From NCBI RefSeq assembly GCF_026230105.1, contig NC_079485.1, positions 13,648,872 to 13,712,871 of the forward strand: 64,000 nucleotides of DNA, read 5' to 3'. The position numbers and the translations under genes were made by a program. Source of the stretch: Diorhabda sublineata. Its lineage: Eukaryota; Arthropoda; Insecta; Coleoptera; Chrysomelidae. The notes under the pieces are model-generated. The model worked only from the letters and a program-made list of their open reading frames with translations, had not been told where the DNA came from and did no database searches. Below, one piece after another: positions 22,640 to 34,989 of this stretch (its first letter is position 1; the number at the start of each line of letters is the position of its first letter).

Positions 22640-23545
22640 AATATTAATGTATAAGTTTCTGTATTTTAATTTAATTTGTTTTTCCTACAGGATCTCATAC
22701 TCCCTGTAGATAAAAATAATATTTGAAGGCTAAAACGTAATCAGAATATTATTGACACGTAAGTCAATCTACTCTGGATAAATAAAACGGAAAAAATGTA
22801 GAAGCGAAATTTTCGTTTTATATCATCATAAAATGCAAACAAGAAGTTATAAATTCCACATAGACTCCACGCTCGTTTTATTGGAGGTACTTTCCTTTTC
22901 TAAGTTGTCAGAAGGGAATATCTCTGCTTGTATAACGATTTTATTTGGTGTGAAAAGGTGAAATTGTCGATTTTTAGTTGGGAAAATGGAGTAATACTAT
23001 AAATCAAGAGTTATGAACGTCAATAGTTCAAAACCAACTTTTCTAGTTGGATCTTGCAGCAATATTGATATCGATTAGTGGGACAGAAGATAAACAATCG
23101 GTCATCAAAGGAAAATCCTCGGGGTAGAGCAAACACGGCGGTTAATATTCATTAAAACTTCCATTGAATGAACGGAGAACGGCCATTAGTTTGATGATGG
23201 ACTTTATTGATGTGTGCTCTTGTATAGGAAACATCGTGCTAACAAACCACTGATAACGTCAATTAGCTATTCATCAGTAAGATACATGTATGTGAATCAG
23301 AACCAATAAATCTCTACTATTGACTAAAACGACATAATTCGAAGTCAAAATGGAATTTACTTGACTTATATTGGTGATCAAACCAAAAAAAAAAAATTTA
23401 GCTCCTACTATATATTATAATTGGTGAAATATAACCATTGTGATAATTTAGAACCTGGTTTCTGTATTGTTGTAATAATTTGTTTCCTCCTAGGAGTAGG
23501 AAGATAACTGCTAGCACCAAGGTTAAAACGACACAAGAATAGGTA
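22640..23545. other. unassigned AT-rich sequence
   Basis: No recognised gene or repeat; only short frames. Confidence 0.4.
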
Positions 23546-23549
23546 AAGA

Positions 23550-23790
23550 AAAATGGCCCGTCGGTCCGAGTGGAAAGGGCATCGTTGGGGGGTTACTACG
23601 CTCCTCACTAAGACTCCTGGTCGACGTGATTTTTGTTCCACGTCGACATTCTCTTGAAGAAGAAGATTCATGCCGTATCACTGGTTTATCAAAAGGCATT
23701 GATGAGTATTGTGCATCAAACCAACCGGTCAAATGTCTGTAACATGAGACACAGTAGATGGGTGACACCCAATAATTATTATGGTTGCGA
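23550..23790 (+). repeat. possible tRNA-derived SINE
   Basis: GGTCCGAGTGG at about 23558 resembles a Pol III A box. About 50 bases later, after TACTACGCTCCTCACTAAGA, GGTCGACGTG (about 23620) could be a diverged B box. The stretch is more GC-rich than its surroundings. GTCGACGTG and CACGTCGAC at 23620-23648 form a 9-bp hairpin stem. No poly-A tail or target duplication was confirmed. It may instead be part of another repeat. Confidence 0.3.
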
Positions 23791-23831
23791 ATATTAGTCC
23801 GGGCGCTGGCAGGGGTTTCCGTAGTATCGTA

Positions 23832-24691
23832 AAATCGATTTTTGGGGGCTGCCAGGCCGACACACTGGTAAGTTTTTTGTTATTAACAATTTAATTGTTT
23901 AAACGGCCATAATTTATTATCTACAACAGCTACGGAGTTTCTGATGAAACAATCTGATTGGAAATCTTCTAACGAATATTTTCGTTCTTGAATTTTGAGA
24001 AAATATTCATTAAAATCAAAGTTATAGGGAAAGTAGTGTAAAAAAATGGAAAAATGCGTTTATTTCTCTTCCAATCGGTCGTATTTTGGACTGAGCTAAT
24101 TCAATAGAAACTTTTGGGGATGCATTTCAAAGAAAATACTTTTCCCTTCTTAACAAGCCCTCAAACGTACATTTTCAAGCAGTTTTATAACACTTGGAAG
24201 ACAAAATTTTAATAGGGAAATGACACTTTTATTTGTGTATAGGCCATTCGCGCAAAGGAGACTAAACATTTTCGAAAAACAAACAGCACCATTTTATTCC
24301 GCATAGTAAAAGACAATTGGTTAATAAACTACCGTTGCCGTTCTACGCAGCTTGGAATCTAAGCGACCGTTTTCTTTGGCAGTCTGTAGCATATATATTT
24401 GACCAAATATCAATTAAACTACACTTGTTAGTTGCTTTTGCATTTTCCAATAACATCTTACACAAATTATTACTATATTTTCTACATTACTCTGCCTATA
24501 ACTTTGATTCTAATGAATATGTTTTCAAAATTCAAAAACGGAAATATTCGTTTGAAGATTTGCAACCAAACTGTTTCATCAGAAACCCCGTAACTATTGT
24601 AGATAAAAAATTATGGCCGTTTAAACAACTAAATTGTTAATAACAAAAAACTGACCAGGGTGCCGGTCTCGTAACCCCCAAAAATCGATTT
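23832..24691. mobile_element. 860-bp non-autonomous element with ~230-bp TIRs
   Basis: The ends AAATCGATTTTTGGGGG (23832) and CCCCCAAAAATCGATTT (to 24691) are inverted and flanked by TA on both sides (23830-23831 and 24692-24693). The inverted similarity continues inward for roughly 230 bases, through TTTTTTGTTATTAACAATTT, GTTTAAACGGCCATAATTT and TTTCTGATGAAACA on both arms. No transposase is encoded; the 107-codon frame at 24317-24640 lies in the right arm and is a by-product. The TA duplication suggests mobilisation by a Tc1/mariner-type enzyme, but the ends match none of the mariners in this window. Confidence 0.85.
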
Positions 24692-24693
24692 TA

Positions 24694-26120
24694 CACATAA
24701 AAAAACATAGATATCAGATAACACTTCTTAATTGAAAGTGTATAGCCTTTTTTGGCTTTCAGGTATATATTCACCTCAGATATAAAAAAATAAGATGAGA
24801 AAATTGACACATTTGCAGACATTTCATACGATTCGGCTGTCAACTAGCAAACAAAAGGTGACAATTTAGTAAAAGTAAATGTTGAAACGATTTAAAACAT
24901 AAATGACAAAAACTGATTTTTTTGTTAATTTTTGAGGCGCTATCAATCAAATGCAACAGATTTGGTTTGAGTAAATTTGAATTTTACACTGCTCTACATT
25001 AAAATCCTCCTTTAAAACATTTTTTCAAAAATATGATGATTCGAATGTTCTGAATCTATTCCCGTTGGCCGATTTTTTCTATCATGTCTAGATTTTTCGA
25101 TATGATTTTTTTTTCAAATTTCAAATTTTTGTTTCCGTGTCAATGCTAGAAACAGTATATATACATACAAAATTAGTTATAGCGAGTTATAAATATATAT
25201 GAATATAAGATAAATGTTAGAAAGTTATTTTAACATAAATTTTATGTAATTTTAGGTTATAAAATGACACGAAATTCTACAGATTGTTTTTACCACATTT
25301 GTAGGGAAATCGTACTAAGAAATCTCATATCTTGTTAAAACAGCTTATACTCAATATTTTGGATTTTCTATCGATTAGCGAGATAAAAGTTGGGAAACCA
25401 AAAATTAGTTGCTCGAGAACTTTGAGAGGCTGGCTTAAAGGAAGCCTCAAATTCATGCCGTGTACAATGTCAACGATTTGGATTGAGCTTCAGAGTCATG
25501 AAAATGATTCTTATTTTAGCATTGCATCAACATGAGGCTTCTCAAAGGAAAATAAAAATAAGAGTGTATACTCGAACGTCCTAGTTGTGAGGGCACTTCA
25601 CCGGTGGAACTGTATACCAATGAATGAGGGGGTGGAAAATAAAAATATTTTTGGATTACAATCTCAATCGAGTTTTCTTCATTTTCAAACACTTTGTTTG
25701 GATCTTCCAATCTATCTAAAGAACCTCATTTACTTGAACAAGGTGATTTAAATGATCTTGTTGACTTAGAGACTTGGGACTTTCAAAATCTAAGGCGCAA
25801 ACACTTGGATTAAGATTAAAACAGTGTATATCGGATAACAGTACTACAGTTTCATATTTAAGTACGAGGCAAAAAGATTTTATTCCAGTTACTTTTCCAA
25901 AGACGTATGGGAAACTTTATAACACCTAAGAAGCCATAAGCATAGAAAAATACGCGACAAATCATTAAATATGACTAAACTAAGAAGAGGTGATGGTAAA
26001 AATTGAAAAAAAAAATAGAGAAACAGAAAAGCCGAAACAGACCTCATCCCAAAATATGCTGGTCCCGAGCTAGGAAAACATTGAAAAATCCTTTATAATA
26101 AAATGTTAGAGACATCGTAA
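24694..26120. other. unassigned AT-rich sequence
   Basis: Nothing recognised. The LINE that begins near 26125 may extend a little leftward in a decayed form. Confidence 0.4.
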
Positions 26121-26124
26121 ATAT

Positions 26125-27090
26125 CTAGGGAATGACACAAAAGTATAACTATTCCTATATTCAAGAAATGACAAAAGACGCACCCAGACAACTACAGGGG
26201 CATAACGCTGCAAAACACAAGCATGAAAATTTTAAAGGAGAGACTTGAAACCCAAATATAGAACAGGGAAGAAAAATAAGGTTTCAGAAGAAATAGATCC
26301 CCGACCGACGCCATATTCATTATTAAACAACTAAAAGAAACATCGATCCCATTTAATACACCAGTGTATGTCTGCCTCATCGATTAGACCAAGGCATTTG
26401 ATAGGGTCCGCCTATCCGACATCATAAATATACTGATATCGAAAGAAACGCCAGACATCATCGTAAGAGCAGTCCGCGAACTCAATACCAGCAATACGAC
26501 CAAAGTAAAGGCAGGGGATAGTTATATAGAGATATCAACACCAGAAAGCATCAGGCAGGGCGACAACCTCATCACAAATTATGAGATACCGATTGAGAGC
26601 CGGGTATGGACCTATCGAGTTATCATGACCCAGTGAAGGACCTAAGAAGCCAGATCAACAAAGCGACCGCCATATCGGGCTGCTTAAGGCAGATAATATG
26701 GGCGAACAACGAATATATGCGAAAGGATAGCAAGGCTAGGATCATACGGAATAGAAACCAGAGAGGAAACTAACAAAACGAAAAAAAATGCTTTGGGTAG
26801 CCGAAATGAAGACGCTCTGGACTATAGTGGGAAAAACAAGAGTAGATCGTACCAGTAACACTGACATCAGGGAACAATACATCGTAAGATGGGGGAGACA
26901 AAGAAAAAGATACTGGTACGTCCGCGTGAGAAGAGTGAACTGCCACGCATCGTACTTGAAGGGAAACCAATAGGGAAAATAGACCCGGACGACCACCTAA
27001 GAGATGGATGGACAGCTGGCAGTCCACCTCCCAGGAGCTGATACAGAGGAACCTGCAAAACTAACAGATCATGAAATCTTAAAAATGAAT
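26125..27090 (+). pseudogene. non-LTR retrotransposon RT pseudogene
   Basis: Plus-strand segments in order are DNYRGITLQNTSMKILKERL (about 26195-26250), GFRRNRSPTDAIFIIKQLKE (about 26280-26340), VYVCLID.TKAFDRVRLSDI (motif A, about 26365-26425), VRAVRELNTSNTTKVKAG, then SIRQGDNL (motif B, about 26550). The catalytic YADD region is deleted. The C-terminal domain resumes at about 26740 with SYGIETREETNKTK, VRWGRQRKRYWYV and a GRPPK/RWMDSWQSTSQELIQR tail (about 27000-27050). It is the same broad group as the LINE at 10914-12190 but a distinct family. A run of stops and shifts makes it inactive. The four overlapping minus frames at 26740-27060 are shadows. Confidence 0.87.
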
Positions 27091-27094
27091 AAGA

Positions 27095-28195
27095 AGATGA
27101 TTTAGTACATTGTAATGATGCTGCAAGGCTTCTTCAAGTACTGAGTTTTCTAGAAGATTCTAGTAAATGGAGACTTTTTATTGATGGTTGAAAAATAAGC
27201 TTAAGAGGCGTTCTTCGATTAAAAAAATGATTTCGTGCAGACCAGTGTCATTATTGTCTTCATACTAGTTTGAAAAATGTGTTTATTAGTATTTTTCCTT
27301 TCATAGTACTTCCAACTCGGTGAATTATGAAAAGAAAAGCAGTTATCCATATTTATAAGCTAGAAACTTATTTAGAAATAATTCAAAATATAAACCTCAC
27401 TCCTCTGAACAAATGGTTTAAATTAGTTCATTAGCGAACTCTGTCCCAAATGCTACGTGAGCTTTTAACAGATATTTAAAACGACCGGTAGTCCTGTGAG
27501 AGGAATTTGGAAGCTTCGTTGGGTTGTTTTCAACTTCCATAAAATACGAATATCCCGAGACATAAGCTATTCCTGTTTGTTTTTCAGAAGTTTTTGTACG
27601 TATTTAAATATTTTCAAAAAGAATTAATATGAATACGTATTTTATCCGTCATTATTTGAAGGATCAGGATTTTCTACAGAAAAACACCCGGCGATTTTAT
27701 TGTTAAAGCATGGATTTAGCAACTTTTGGATTAAATCGTTTTGCAGTAAATACAATGTATTTATAATGAAACAATTTTTTAACCCATCTGCGTGAATCCA
27801 AAATAATTTATTCCCACTTTTTTAAACAGTAAACATTCTATATATTTTCATATACTATGAAATTACATAAAATTGTATAAAATTGTTAAGACCGCATATT
27901 TCTAATTAATAATGAAAAAGTAAATTTGGCAAAAAATAATAATTCTAAATAAGTAGATTGACTTAGGAACTCGTCTCCGACATGGAATGAAGCTGTTTCT
28001 GTTGGGTTATGATGGAACAGTTTAAAATTTGGTGTTTGATATCGATTTTCTTCAACCAATTTCTATTCAATTGTTTATTTATTCACTTTCTAGAATTATT
28101 TGAGAATTCTTTTGAGAGTAAATACGTGTATATTTAGCAGCCAGAGTCAGTACATAATTGAATGAAGGAAATAGTAAGTAGCCGGCGAATTTTAA
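27095..28195. other. unassigned AT-rich sequence
   Basis: No gene, RNA or repeat recognised. Confidence 0.4.
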
Positions 28196-28199
28196 TGTG

Positions 28200-28580
28200 A
28201 CATGAGGAATATTTTCACATACGACCCCCAGTTTCTGAGTTATAGGGATTTAAGGAATTTTTATTGCATAATTACGTATATCCATATGGTATGACGTCAT
28301 CAATAACTCTACACTACTACCTGAAGGCCAGGGGCGATTCATAAGGGGCGGTTCATACCCAAAGGTTAACAATCCGTAACTTTCACAGAGACAACCTGTA
28401 CAATCTAAATATAGCAGAAATGAGTTTTTAACAAAATTTAGTCGTTGCTTAACTCGATAAAATTTATGGTTTAGAAGATACGTAGATTTATATATCGTTG
28501 TATAACCAACGAAACCGTTCGCCATAGAGAAACATTCTGAAAAAAATTAACATAAATTGTGATTATTTATTGGAAATACT
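28200..28580. repeat. dispersed repeat related to the 45.75-46.27 kb TIR element
   Basis: Blocks shared in the same order with 45780-46065 include ATACGACCC, TACGTATRTCCATATRGT, ACTACTACCTGAAnGnCAG, GGCGnTTCAT, ATATCGTTGT, AAACCGTTnGCCATA and AGAnACATTCTGAAAAAAAT. The terminal TACAGGGTGTTCC is not found here, so this is an end-truncated or diverged copy. The 91-codon minus frame inside it is not considered a gene. Confidence 0.65.
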
Positions 28581-28589
28581 ATTGTAATT

Positions 28590-29950
28590 GAGTAAGTAAA
28601 ACACAGTGCGTATAAATTAACCCCATGGTTGAAAAACAGTTTAAATAAATAAGAAGAACATTGAAATTGAAATCGAATAGTTACTTTGATAAGAAATGCA
28701 ATTGGAAACAATATTAATGACATTAATTTCCACCTGGATATCCAGATTTAAAGTGTCCGGATCTTATACGAATATTCATTTACCAGACTTATTTTTTTTT
28801 TCAAATTATTTTGTACTGAATATACTGTTTACACCACCACTACACTACTAAACTGTCTTTTGTACTCACTACATTTTTGAGCTTCTCTACTCAAAGTTTA
28901 AATTTCACTGATATTCTTCCAGTTTCCTGTGTTTTGTTACTTTTTTTCTGGAGATCCTTTAGATCTTATATGTTTCTCTTTGATCTTATCATCTTCCTCT
29001 TTCCATAGCCTTAATGAAACAAAAGCTGATTATTAAATAATATAACACGAACATATTTAAAAAGTGAGGTTATGAAATTCGAAGAGTATTACTAAATATC
29101 TAAATACATAACAGTATAATTTTAATTAGCTCTTAAAATGTTTCAGCTTTATCATTCTATTCATTAATATGAACCCGTATTATTTTCAAAAGATCTGCCG
29201 AAGTTTCACATCTTGTTTCTGAAAAAGGGTCTCTAGGGTGACTTTATCATGGGTATGTGGCTTTTTGAAGTAAATGTCGGTTATATGTATAACAACCACT
29301 AAGGGTTAAGTTACTATTTCGTTAAATCGTTAACGTGGTATATATGGAAAACACCCTCCGACCATCATATTTCAAGAGATAGGAAATTCCATCGGTATAG
29401 TCAATTTATAATAAAACATATTTCCTAGTTAACAATTTTTTTACGATTATTAGCAAAATTTAAACCATAATTGTATCAGTTGATTTTTCGAATTGGAGTT
29501 AACCTAATTTTCTTTTTCTCGCAACACCGATTTCAATTTTAAACTGTACGGTTTTTAACTCAAATATTTTCAAAGATGGTCGACTTCCGGTAGTGATGTA
29601 GGTTTAGGTATGGGAAAGTATACATGAATTTGCTTTAATTTTCACCCCTGAATACATTAGAATAGAAAAAACTGGGTGGTTCTATATAAAAAAATAGATA
29701 AATTTGATATTTATGAAGTTAAACTTTGAACACTTTTTATATACACCCTATATAAAATAAAAAAAATTTCAACATAGATTCAAATACGTCTGACCTTACT
29801 AAAAGCAACCGAATAGAAACCATTTCCATATCTTCAAGGGTATCCTCGTAAATAAAATTAATAAAAATTAATAACTCAAAAATTATGCATTTTCCGGAAA
29901 AAGTTTTTAGATAAAGGTTTCTAAAATTTTACGTAGATTTCAAAAATATA
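28590..29950. other. mostly unassigned; contains one dispersed repeat end
   Basis: At 28811-28860 the TACTGAATATACTGTTTAC repeat seen at 1683 recurs. ATGGTCGACTTCCGG at about 29577 resembles words often found in insect repeats. No gene was recognised. Confidence 0.35.
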
Positions 29951-29954
29951 TTCA

Positions 29955-30113
29955 TATACAGGGTGTTCCATTCAAAGTAACAAAGTTACAGTGAAAATAT
30001 TTCAGTTAAAAAGATCGTATCCGAAAACTCAAGCGTAGAAATTTTCATGATTTTACTATAAGTATTTTGTCATATACAAATAGTTTTAACTCGTCGTAGG
30101 ACACCCTTTATAT
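29955..30113. repeat. short TIR repeat with ACAGGGTGTTCC ends
   Basis: TATACAGGGTGTTCC (29955-29969) is matched in inverted form by GGACACCCTTTATA (about 30099-30112). The span of about 159 bp has no coding potential. The terminus is of the same ACAGGGTG type as at 45746 and 37305, but the interiors differ. Confidence 0.5.
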
Positions 30114-30119
30114 GTAACG

Positions 30120-30530
30120 AATACTTCAAACTACATTGTCTTGCACTCCACTGCCGAGTTGTTTTTCTTTATTCTAATTGATTTAAGTGTAAATAACTCA
30201 AGTATAAAGTGGGATGTCATTTAAAACGACTGTGTTGACATTTTTACTCGCTTTCGACTTTTTGCTCTACTCGGTTTGGAAGCGGCGCCGAATCATTCGA
30301 GAATTCGAAATTGCAATTTAAAATATCAGAGGATTTACATGAATCCATCAGGAATCGACTACTGACTGATTTAAGACGAGCAGCTTGCTGAAAGGGTAGA
30401 TGCGTGAACAAAGAATTGATTAATCTCACACAGACTTCATCAATTATGTTTCACAACAAATACTATTTGAAATTCAAAATAAACCTATTTTCAGTATGAC
30501 CGTTGTATAAATTGTTGTTTTTATATTTTT
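30120..30530. other. unassigned sequence
   Basis: Nothing recognised; one 61-codon minus frame without motifs. Confidence 0.4.
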
Positions 30531-30534
30531 ATTA

Positions 30535-30735
30535 CGAGGTGCGACCGAAAAATAGAATAAACACCGACTAGGACTGAACATATGTCCAAATTGAATCATT
30601 CAGTTTTGACGTGGTCTCTCCAATATTAGAAATGGCGACAAAACGTATTTTTAATTTTCTAGAAGATTCAGAAGTCGCATGATACGAGATCAGGTATGTA
30701 CGATGAATATAGAATGGTCCTAAGCTTGACTTCAT
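30535..30735 (-). pseudogene. mariner-like 3' end fragment
   Basis: The terminus CGAGGTGCGACCGAAAAATA follows TA at 30533. Reading inward on the minus strand from about 30720, frame-shifted segments resemble the C-terminal transposase: YIPDLVSCDF (for YSPDLAPCDF, third catalytic Asp region), a KIKNTFCRHF stretch and NIGETTSKLN. The remainder of the element is not recognisable. A 91-codon frame crosses it in another phase. Confidence 0.5.
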
Positions 30736-30739
30736 ATCA

Positions 30740-31415
30740 TTCTTTTCCTGATGGTTCATTTTCAAGATCTCTTTCTTCACAAAATTATTTTGCATGGATT
30801 CATATTTTGAACATAGTTCTGGAAAATTAATAGCATTTTTCAAGATGCCTATTTATTCAATCTTAGTACGATTCCATCTGACACATTTTACTATTTAATA
30901 TGAGCTTCTTCGTCACTGTTTTCTTTATTTTATTCTTCATAAGCCTAGCAACTAAGTTCTTAACATCTGCCATTACTTAAATCCTGCACCCTGCATATAA
31001 ATAAGTATACTCCAGTAGCTTTGAGGTGATGTTTGCTTGCGGGGGTCTCAAGTTGACCACCCTCAACCCGCTATTTCTACACAAATATACGAAACTTCGA
31101 ATCCGAGGTAAATGGTTTAGAAAATAAATTCTGGTTCCTATTTGAATTTCAATGGAACTGCATTGCATATAAGCGAGAGGAAGGAAAAAATAATGAGGAA
31201 ATTGTCGCTAGTTATCTAAAGACTCCGAATGATTTGTTACTTTCTAAAATTTTATTTTCCTTCCGATGCTTTGAGTCCTATGAATCCAATTTATCATATT
31301 TTATCTTAAATCGAGATTAAATGTTTTTTAATTAATTGTTTTTTATCCAAAGAAGAGTGAAATAAGCACTCTCACCATCAGTGCAGGGCTGTACTAGACT
31401 TGTACGACCCACTGG
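30740..31415. other. unassigned sequence
   Basis: No feature recognised. Confidence 0.4.
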
Positions 31416-31419
31416 AACT

Positions 31420-31665
31420 CTTCAATCTAAACCTCTTTGAAATTCCTCTTCTCCTGACTTTGTAACTTCACCATTCAGTTTTTTTTGACATTCGGGAATT
31501 TTCCCTTGCATTTGTCGAGCTTTCATTTCACACTTTATCTCCTCCATAATTTTCCTGATAACTTCTCTTTCAAATCTTATCAATCTTTCTTTATCGCACT
31601 CCGTCAGCTTCCAATTATCCAAGACTATTAGGTGAATAAAAGTTTTGTAGATCTATATTTTGGTA
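31420..31665 (-). pseudogene. non-LTR retrotransposon C-terminal fragment
   Basis: The minus strand reads KIYKTFIHLIVLDNWKLTEC then DKERLIRFEREVIRKIM. This matches the post-RT segment of insect non-LTR elements, which has the pattern IYKTxIRPxxLYxxETWxLTxxxExxLxxFExKxLRxI. The ETW part is lost by a small deletion. It lacks the polymerase. Confidence 0.7.
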
Positions 31666-31669
31666 ATGC

Positions 31670-33645
31670 GTTTTGTTCTCCAATAGAATCAGATTTGCAA
31701 ATTATACCCTAAATCCAGCTTGTATTCGCTTCCTGATGGATATTGAGCAATTTGCATTGTTGCCTATCAGATTTCCAATGTACTTGAAGCCTGTAACTCC
31801 ATCAAAAGCTCTGATTCGTTTTGTTCATTCGTTGTTCTGTGATCTCTCAGTTGTCCCCTCACGTGATTGAATCAACGATCAAACGTCCCGTTTCTTCGGC
31901 CATAAAATTGTTTCAGTTTTGCCATCCTAATTATCTTTCTTCATTATCATTATCTCTAATATATTTTTGGAAGTGAATCTAGAAAAATGGTAAGAGGTGC
32001 CAGTACTCCATCTACCTCGTTGATCCGCATCAAACCTCTACTGACATTGGTCTCTTGCTTTGTTCACTTAGTCGATGATTTCATTGGCCATTTCTTCGTT
32101 ATGTATAGTCTCCTGCATTCTAGTGCTAGCTGATCTACCGCAATGACTAAAACTGCTGGTACTGATACTGAGCGGTAGGCGTTGCACCACTTTGTACTAT
32201 TGGCACAAGATAAGTTAAACTATGAAATAGAAACGATTGAGGATTTGCTCTATGGTTGCCCTGCTTTGAAGGAAACATGAAATCTAATACTGGAAGTTGA
32301 ATATAGATGAAAAAAGTAATAAAACTCAATTTCAACTAGCAGATTACAAATTTCCTTCAAAAATCAATTTGAGTTTTGTAAGGAATCACAAACATATTTT
32401 AACTTTCTTCATATTCTGTACCAAATGTACGTTTCATGTAAACCATTGAATTTTTTAAAGTAGATTTTCTAGTTTTTCGTTCGAAATTTTATCAAAAAAT
32501 TTGTAATTCTAGTGTTTACCAATTTCTATTGTCAAATTTTCAATTCCTTCTCAATCTTGATCTACTGCAAAAACGATGCAAATTGAAACATTTTTGGATG
32601 GAATAACATTAAGCTTGACCTTTCATTGTGTTAAAGGTCATAGAAATATTTTTCTCCAGAAGTGGCAACTACGCGAAATTCACAGATCTCATCGATTTAA
32701 TCAAACTCGAGTTATATAATAAAAATTATGAATTAAAAAATCCATGTAATAATAACGAACGTTTCTCCAAACCTTTTTTTTGAACAATTCAACCACGCCA
32801 CGAGACTACACATTCAAAAAGAATTTAATCAAAGAGTAAACGATTTTTTTGCATCGTAAAAATATGGAATTGATGGAAGAATAATTCATATCTCATCCCC
32901 TCTAAAGCATTCTGCTGGAAACACGTCTCCAATTACGTCAACTTTTTCTTTTAATTTCGGGTGAAATGAAACGTGAAATACCAACAGGGAGTCCATAAAA
33001 TTTTAAATTTGCTTATATTACTCATGTTTACATTTGCAGTTGCCATATTTCCATAGATCTATACTGGGTATCAATTTTAGAATATGAGAAATCGGAAAAT
33101 AGAAGGCGAACAATTCTCTTTTCAAAGGTACCCTTTCCGAATAATATCTCTCCAATACTTGTTCTGATTCTCATGTGTAATTTTTTATTTTTTGTATAGT
33201 TCTAGTGGAAATTATCAAATTCGTTTCACCTTGTAGGGCGTCTTCGACGCCCAGCGTAAACTTTGCGTTCGTTAAAATATTGTGGAATGTTCTCTTGTCT
33301 AATCCCTTTTTAGTGGGTCTTTTGTGAATTTCTTCAACAACGAATAAAGAAGCCTGAGAGAGGAGGAAACCTTTTGTCTTTTTTTATCCAGAAATTATTG
33401 TTTTTTGTTTACTTTGTTCGAGAGCGGAACGGCGAAGCGTTATTAATTATTAACTTTTTAATAGGAATTCCAGAGAATTATCGAAACTTACTGGAGCGAG
33501 ATTTTTCTACTTTTTATTCAATTTTTCTTATTCCAAAAGTTTGTGCTGCACAGTTATTTCAATATTGAAGTAATATGAGGTGGTTAGCAGTGTAGTATTT
33601 CTGACGGAATAAATTTATAAATTCGTATGAGAATATCAAATTTGG
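31670..33645. other. unassigned sequence with a doubtful LINE trace
   Basis: About 2 kb. At about 32238-32285 the plus strand reads ETIEDLLYGCPALKET, similar to the Cys-His end of some non-LTR ORF2 proteins (TIEHLLxxCPAL), but with no supporting context. GGCGTCTTCGACGCC at about 33238 is a small perfect hairpin. Nothing else was recognised. Confidence 0.3.
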
Positions 33646-33650
33646 AGGTA

Positions 33651-34448
33651 ATTTTATACTTTCGCGGACCACTCGTTTTTTGGCTCTAGAAAATCGAAAA
33701 ATCATCCGATTTTGATAATTTTTTCTCAAAAATCTTCGTTTTTACGACGGATTTACGAAAAAAATTATATGAATGAAAAAATTAAGACTTATATTGGTAT
33801 TAGGGCTTTAAATGTTCATAGAAATGCACTCGATCACGTATAATTGTTGATAAATTTTCTCCAAATAATCAAATGAAGTTGTTATATTCTTTTTTGTAAT
33901 CTACACGAAATTGAGAATTGATTTATCATGTTTTTACAATTAAAAATAAATTTCTTATAATATTGACCATTTCTCCAATATAATCGTTTGTACCTTTTTT
34001 ATTGAGTAATCATTGAAGTTATGTGAACATTAAAACATTCTTAAAGTCACTTAAAGCAATCAAATGTATACAATATTAAAAGTTAACTTTGAAAAATCGA
34101 AAATTTTTACCATTAAAAAAATGGTATATTATTAAGGTTGACTGTTATAGATAAAAAATAAATAAACAAACATTTTAAAAATTTTTTTCCAAAATGTTTT
34201 TTGTGTGTGTTAACAAAAAAAATATACGAACTGCGTTTGATGCTTTGTAAAAAAGTTATGAACGATTATATGCGAACAAGATCACATTCACAGTCAAAAA
34301 AACTATATAAAATCTTCAAGTGAGATATTTCTCATATTTTTTTTCATACATCCGCCGTAAAAACGGAAATTAAAAAAAATTCATCGGAATCGGATGATTT
34401 TTCGATTTTCTAGAGCCAAAAAACGAGAGGACCGCGAAAGTATAAAAT
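33651..34448. mobile_element. 798-bp non-autonomous element with ~115-bp TIRs
   Basis: The ends ATTTTATACTTTCGCGG (33651) and CCGCGAAAGTATAAAAT (to 34448) are inverted, with TA on each side (33649-33650, 34449-34450). The inverted match continues through CTCGTTTTTTGGCTCTAGAA, AATCGAAAAATCATCCGATT and TTTTTACGRCGGAT. No coding capacity. One end of a second copy lies at 47885-48030. Mobilising transposase unknown. Confidence 0.88.
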
Positions 34449-34449
34449 T

Positions 34450-34985
34450 ACCAACTTGGAAATTAGTTTTTTGTGAAATTATGATCTACTTATTATTCTA
34501 AAATGATTTATGAATTTCTTGTGTTTTTGGCAGATTGTCCAGTATACTCTTGGAATTATTTTGAGCCTACATGGCACTAGAGCAGTCAACAACAAAATTC
34601 GCAAATAGTTCTTGAATCCTAGAACCGAAAATAGCATAAACTTAAAAAATACTTGCAAGCAGAACATAGATCGTTGCAAGGAACGATATAATAAGGCTTC
34701 CGCAAACATAAATCAAGGATCTTTTGGCCTTTATCACCAACGTATGGACCGAAGCTATAGAGAAATATGAGCATATCAAATGCTTTTTAGAGAATTTAAC
34801 ATGCTAACCTTCCAAATAAATTAAGATCGTACGATATGTAATCCTCACTCATCTACTAGCTCAGTAACATCCTCATAGACCGATCCATACAGATCGCTAT
34901 CGATGATCACACACCATAAATACTTAAAGTGAAAACTGCAAACCTGATCTATAACTTCATCTACTAAAACCCAAATCCGTTATCA
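34450..34985. other. unassigned; possible 5' remainder of a LINE
   Basis: Frames on plus have weak non-LTR flavour (CKQNIDRCKERYNKAS) directly upstream of a clear LINE C-terminus, but this is not enough to call. Confidence 0.3.
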
Positions 34986-34989
34986 GCAA

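Noticed and set aside
24317..24640. 107-codon frame as a gene
   Set aside because: It lies wholly in the right arm and loop of the 860-bp TIR element and its translation has no motif.
33236..33256. GGCGTCTTCGACGCC hairpin as a terminator or RNA
   Set aside because: A short isolated stem with no transcript context; expected occasionally by chance.
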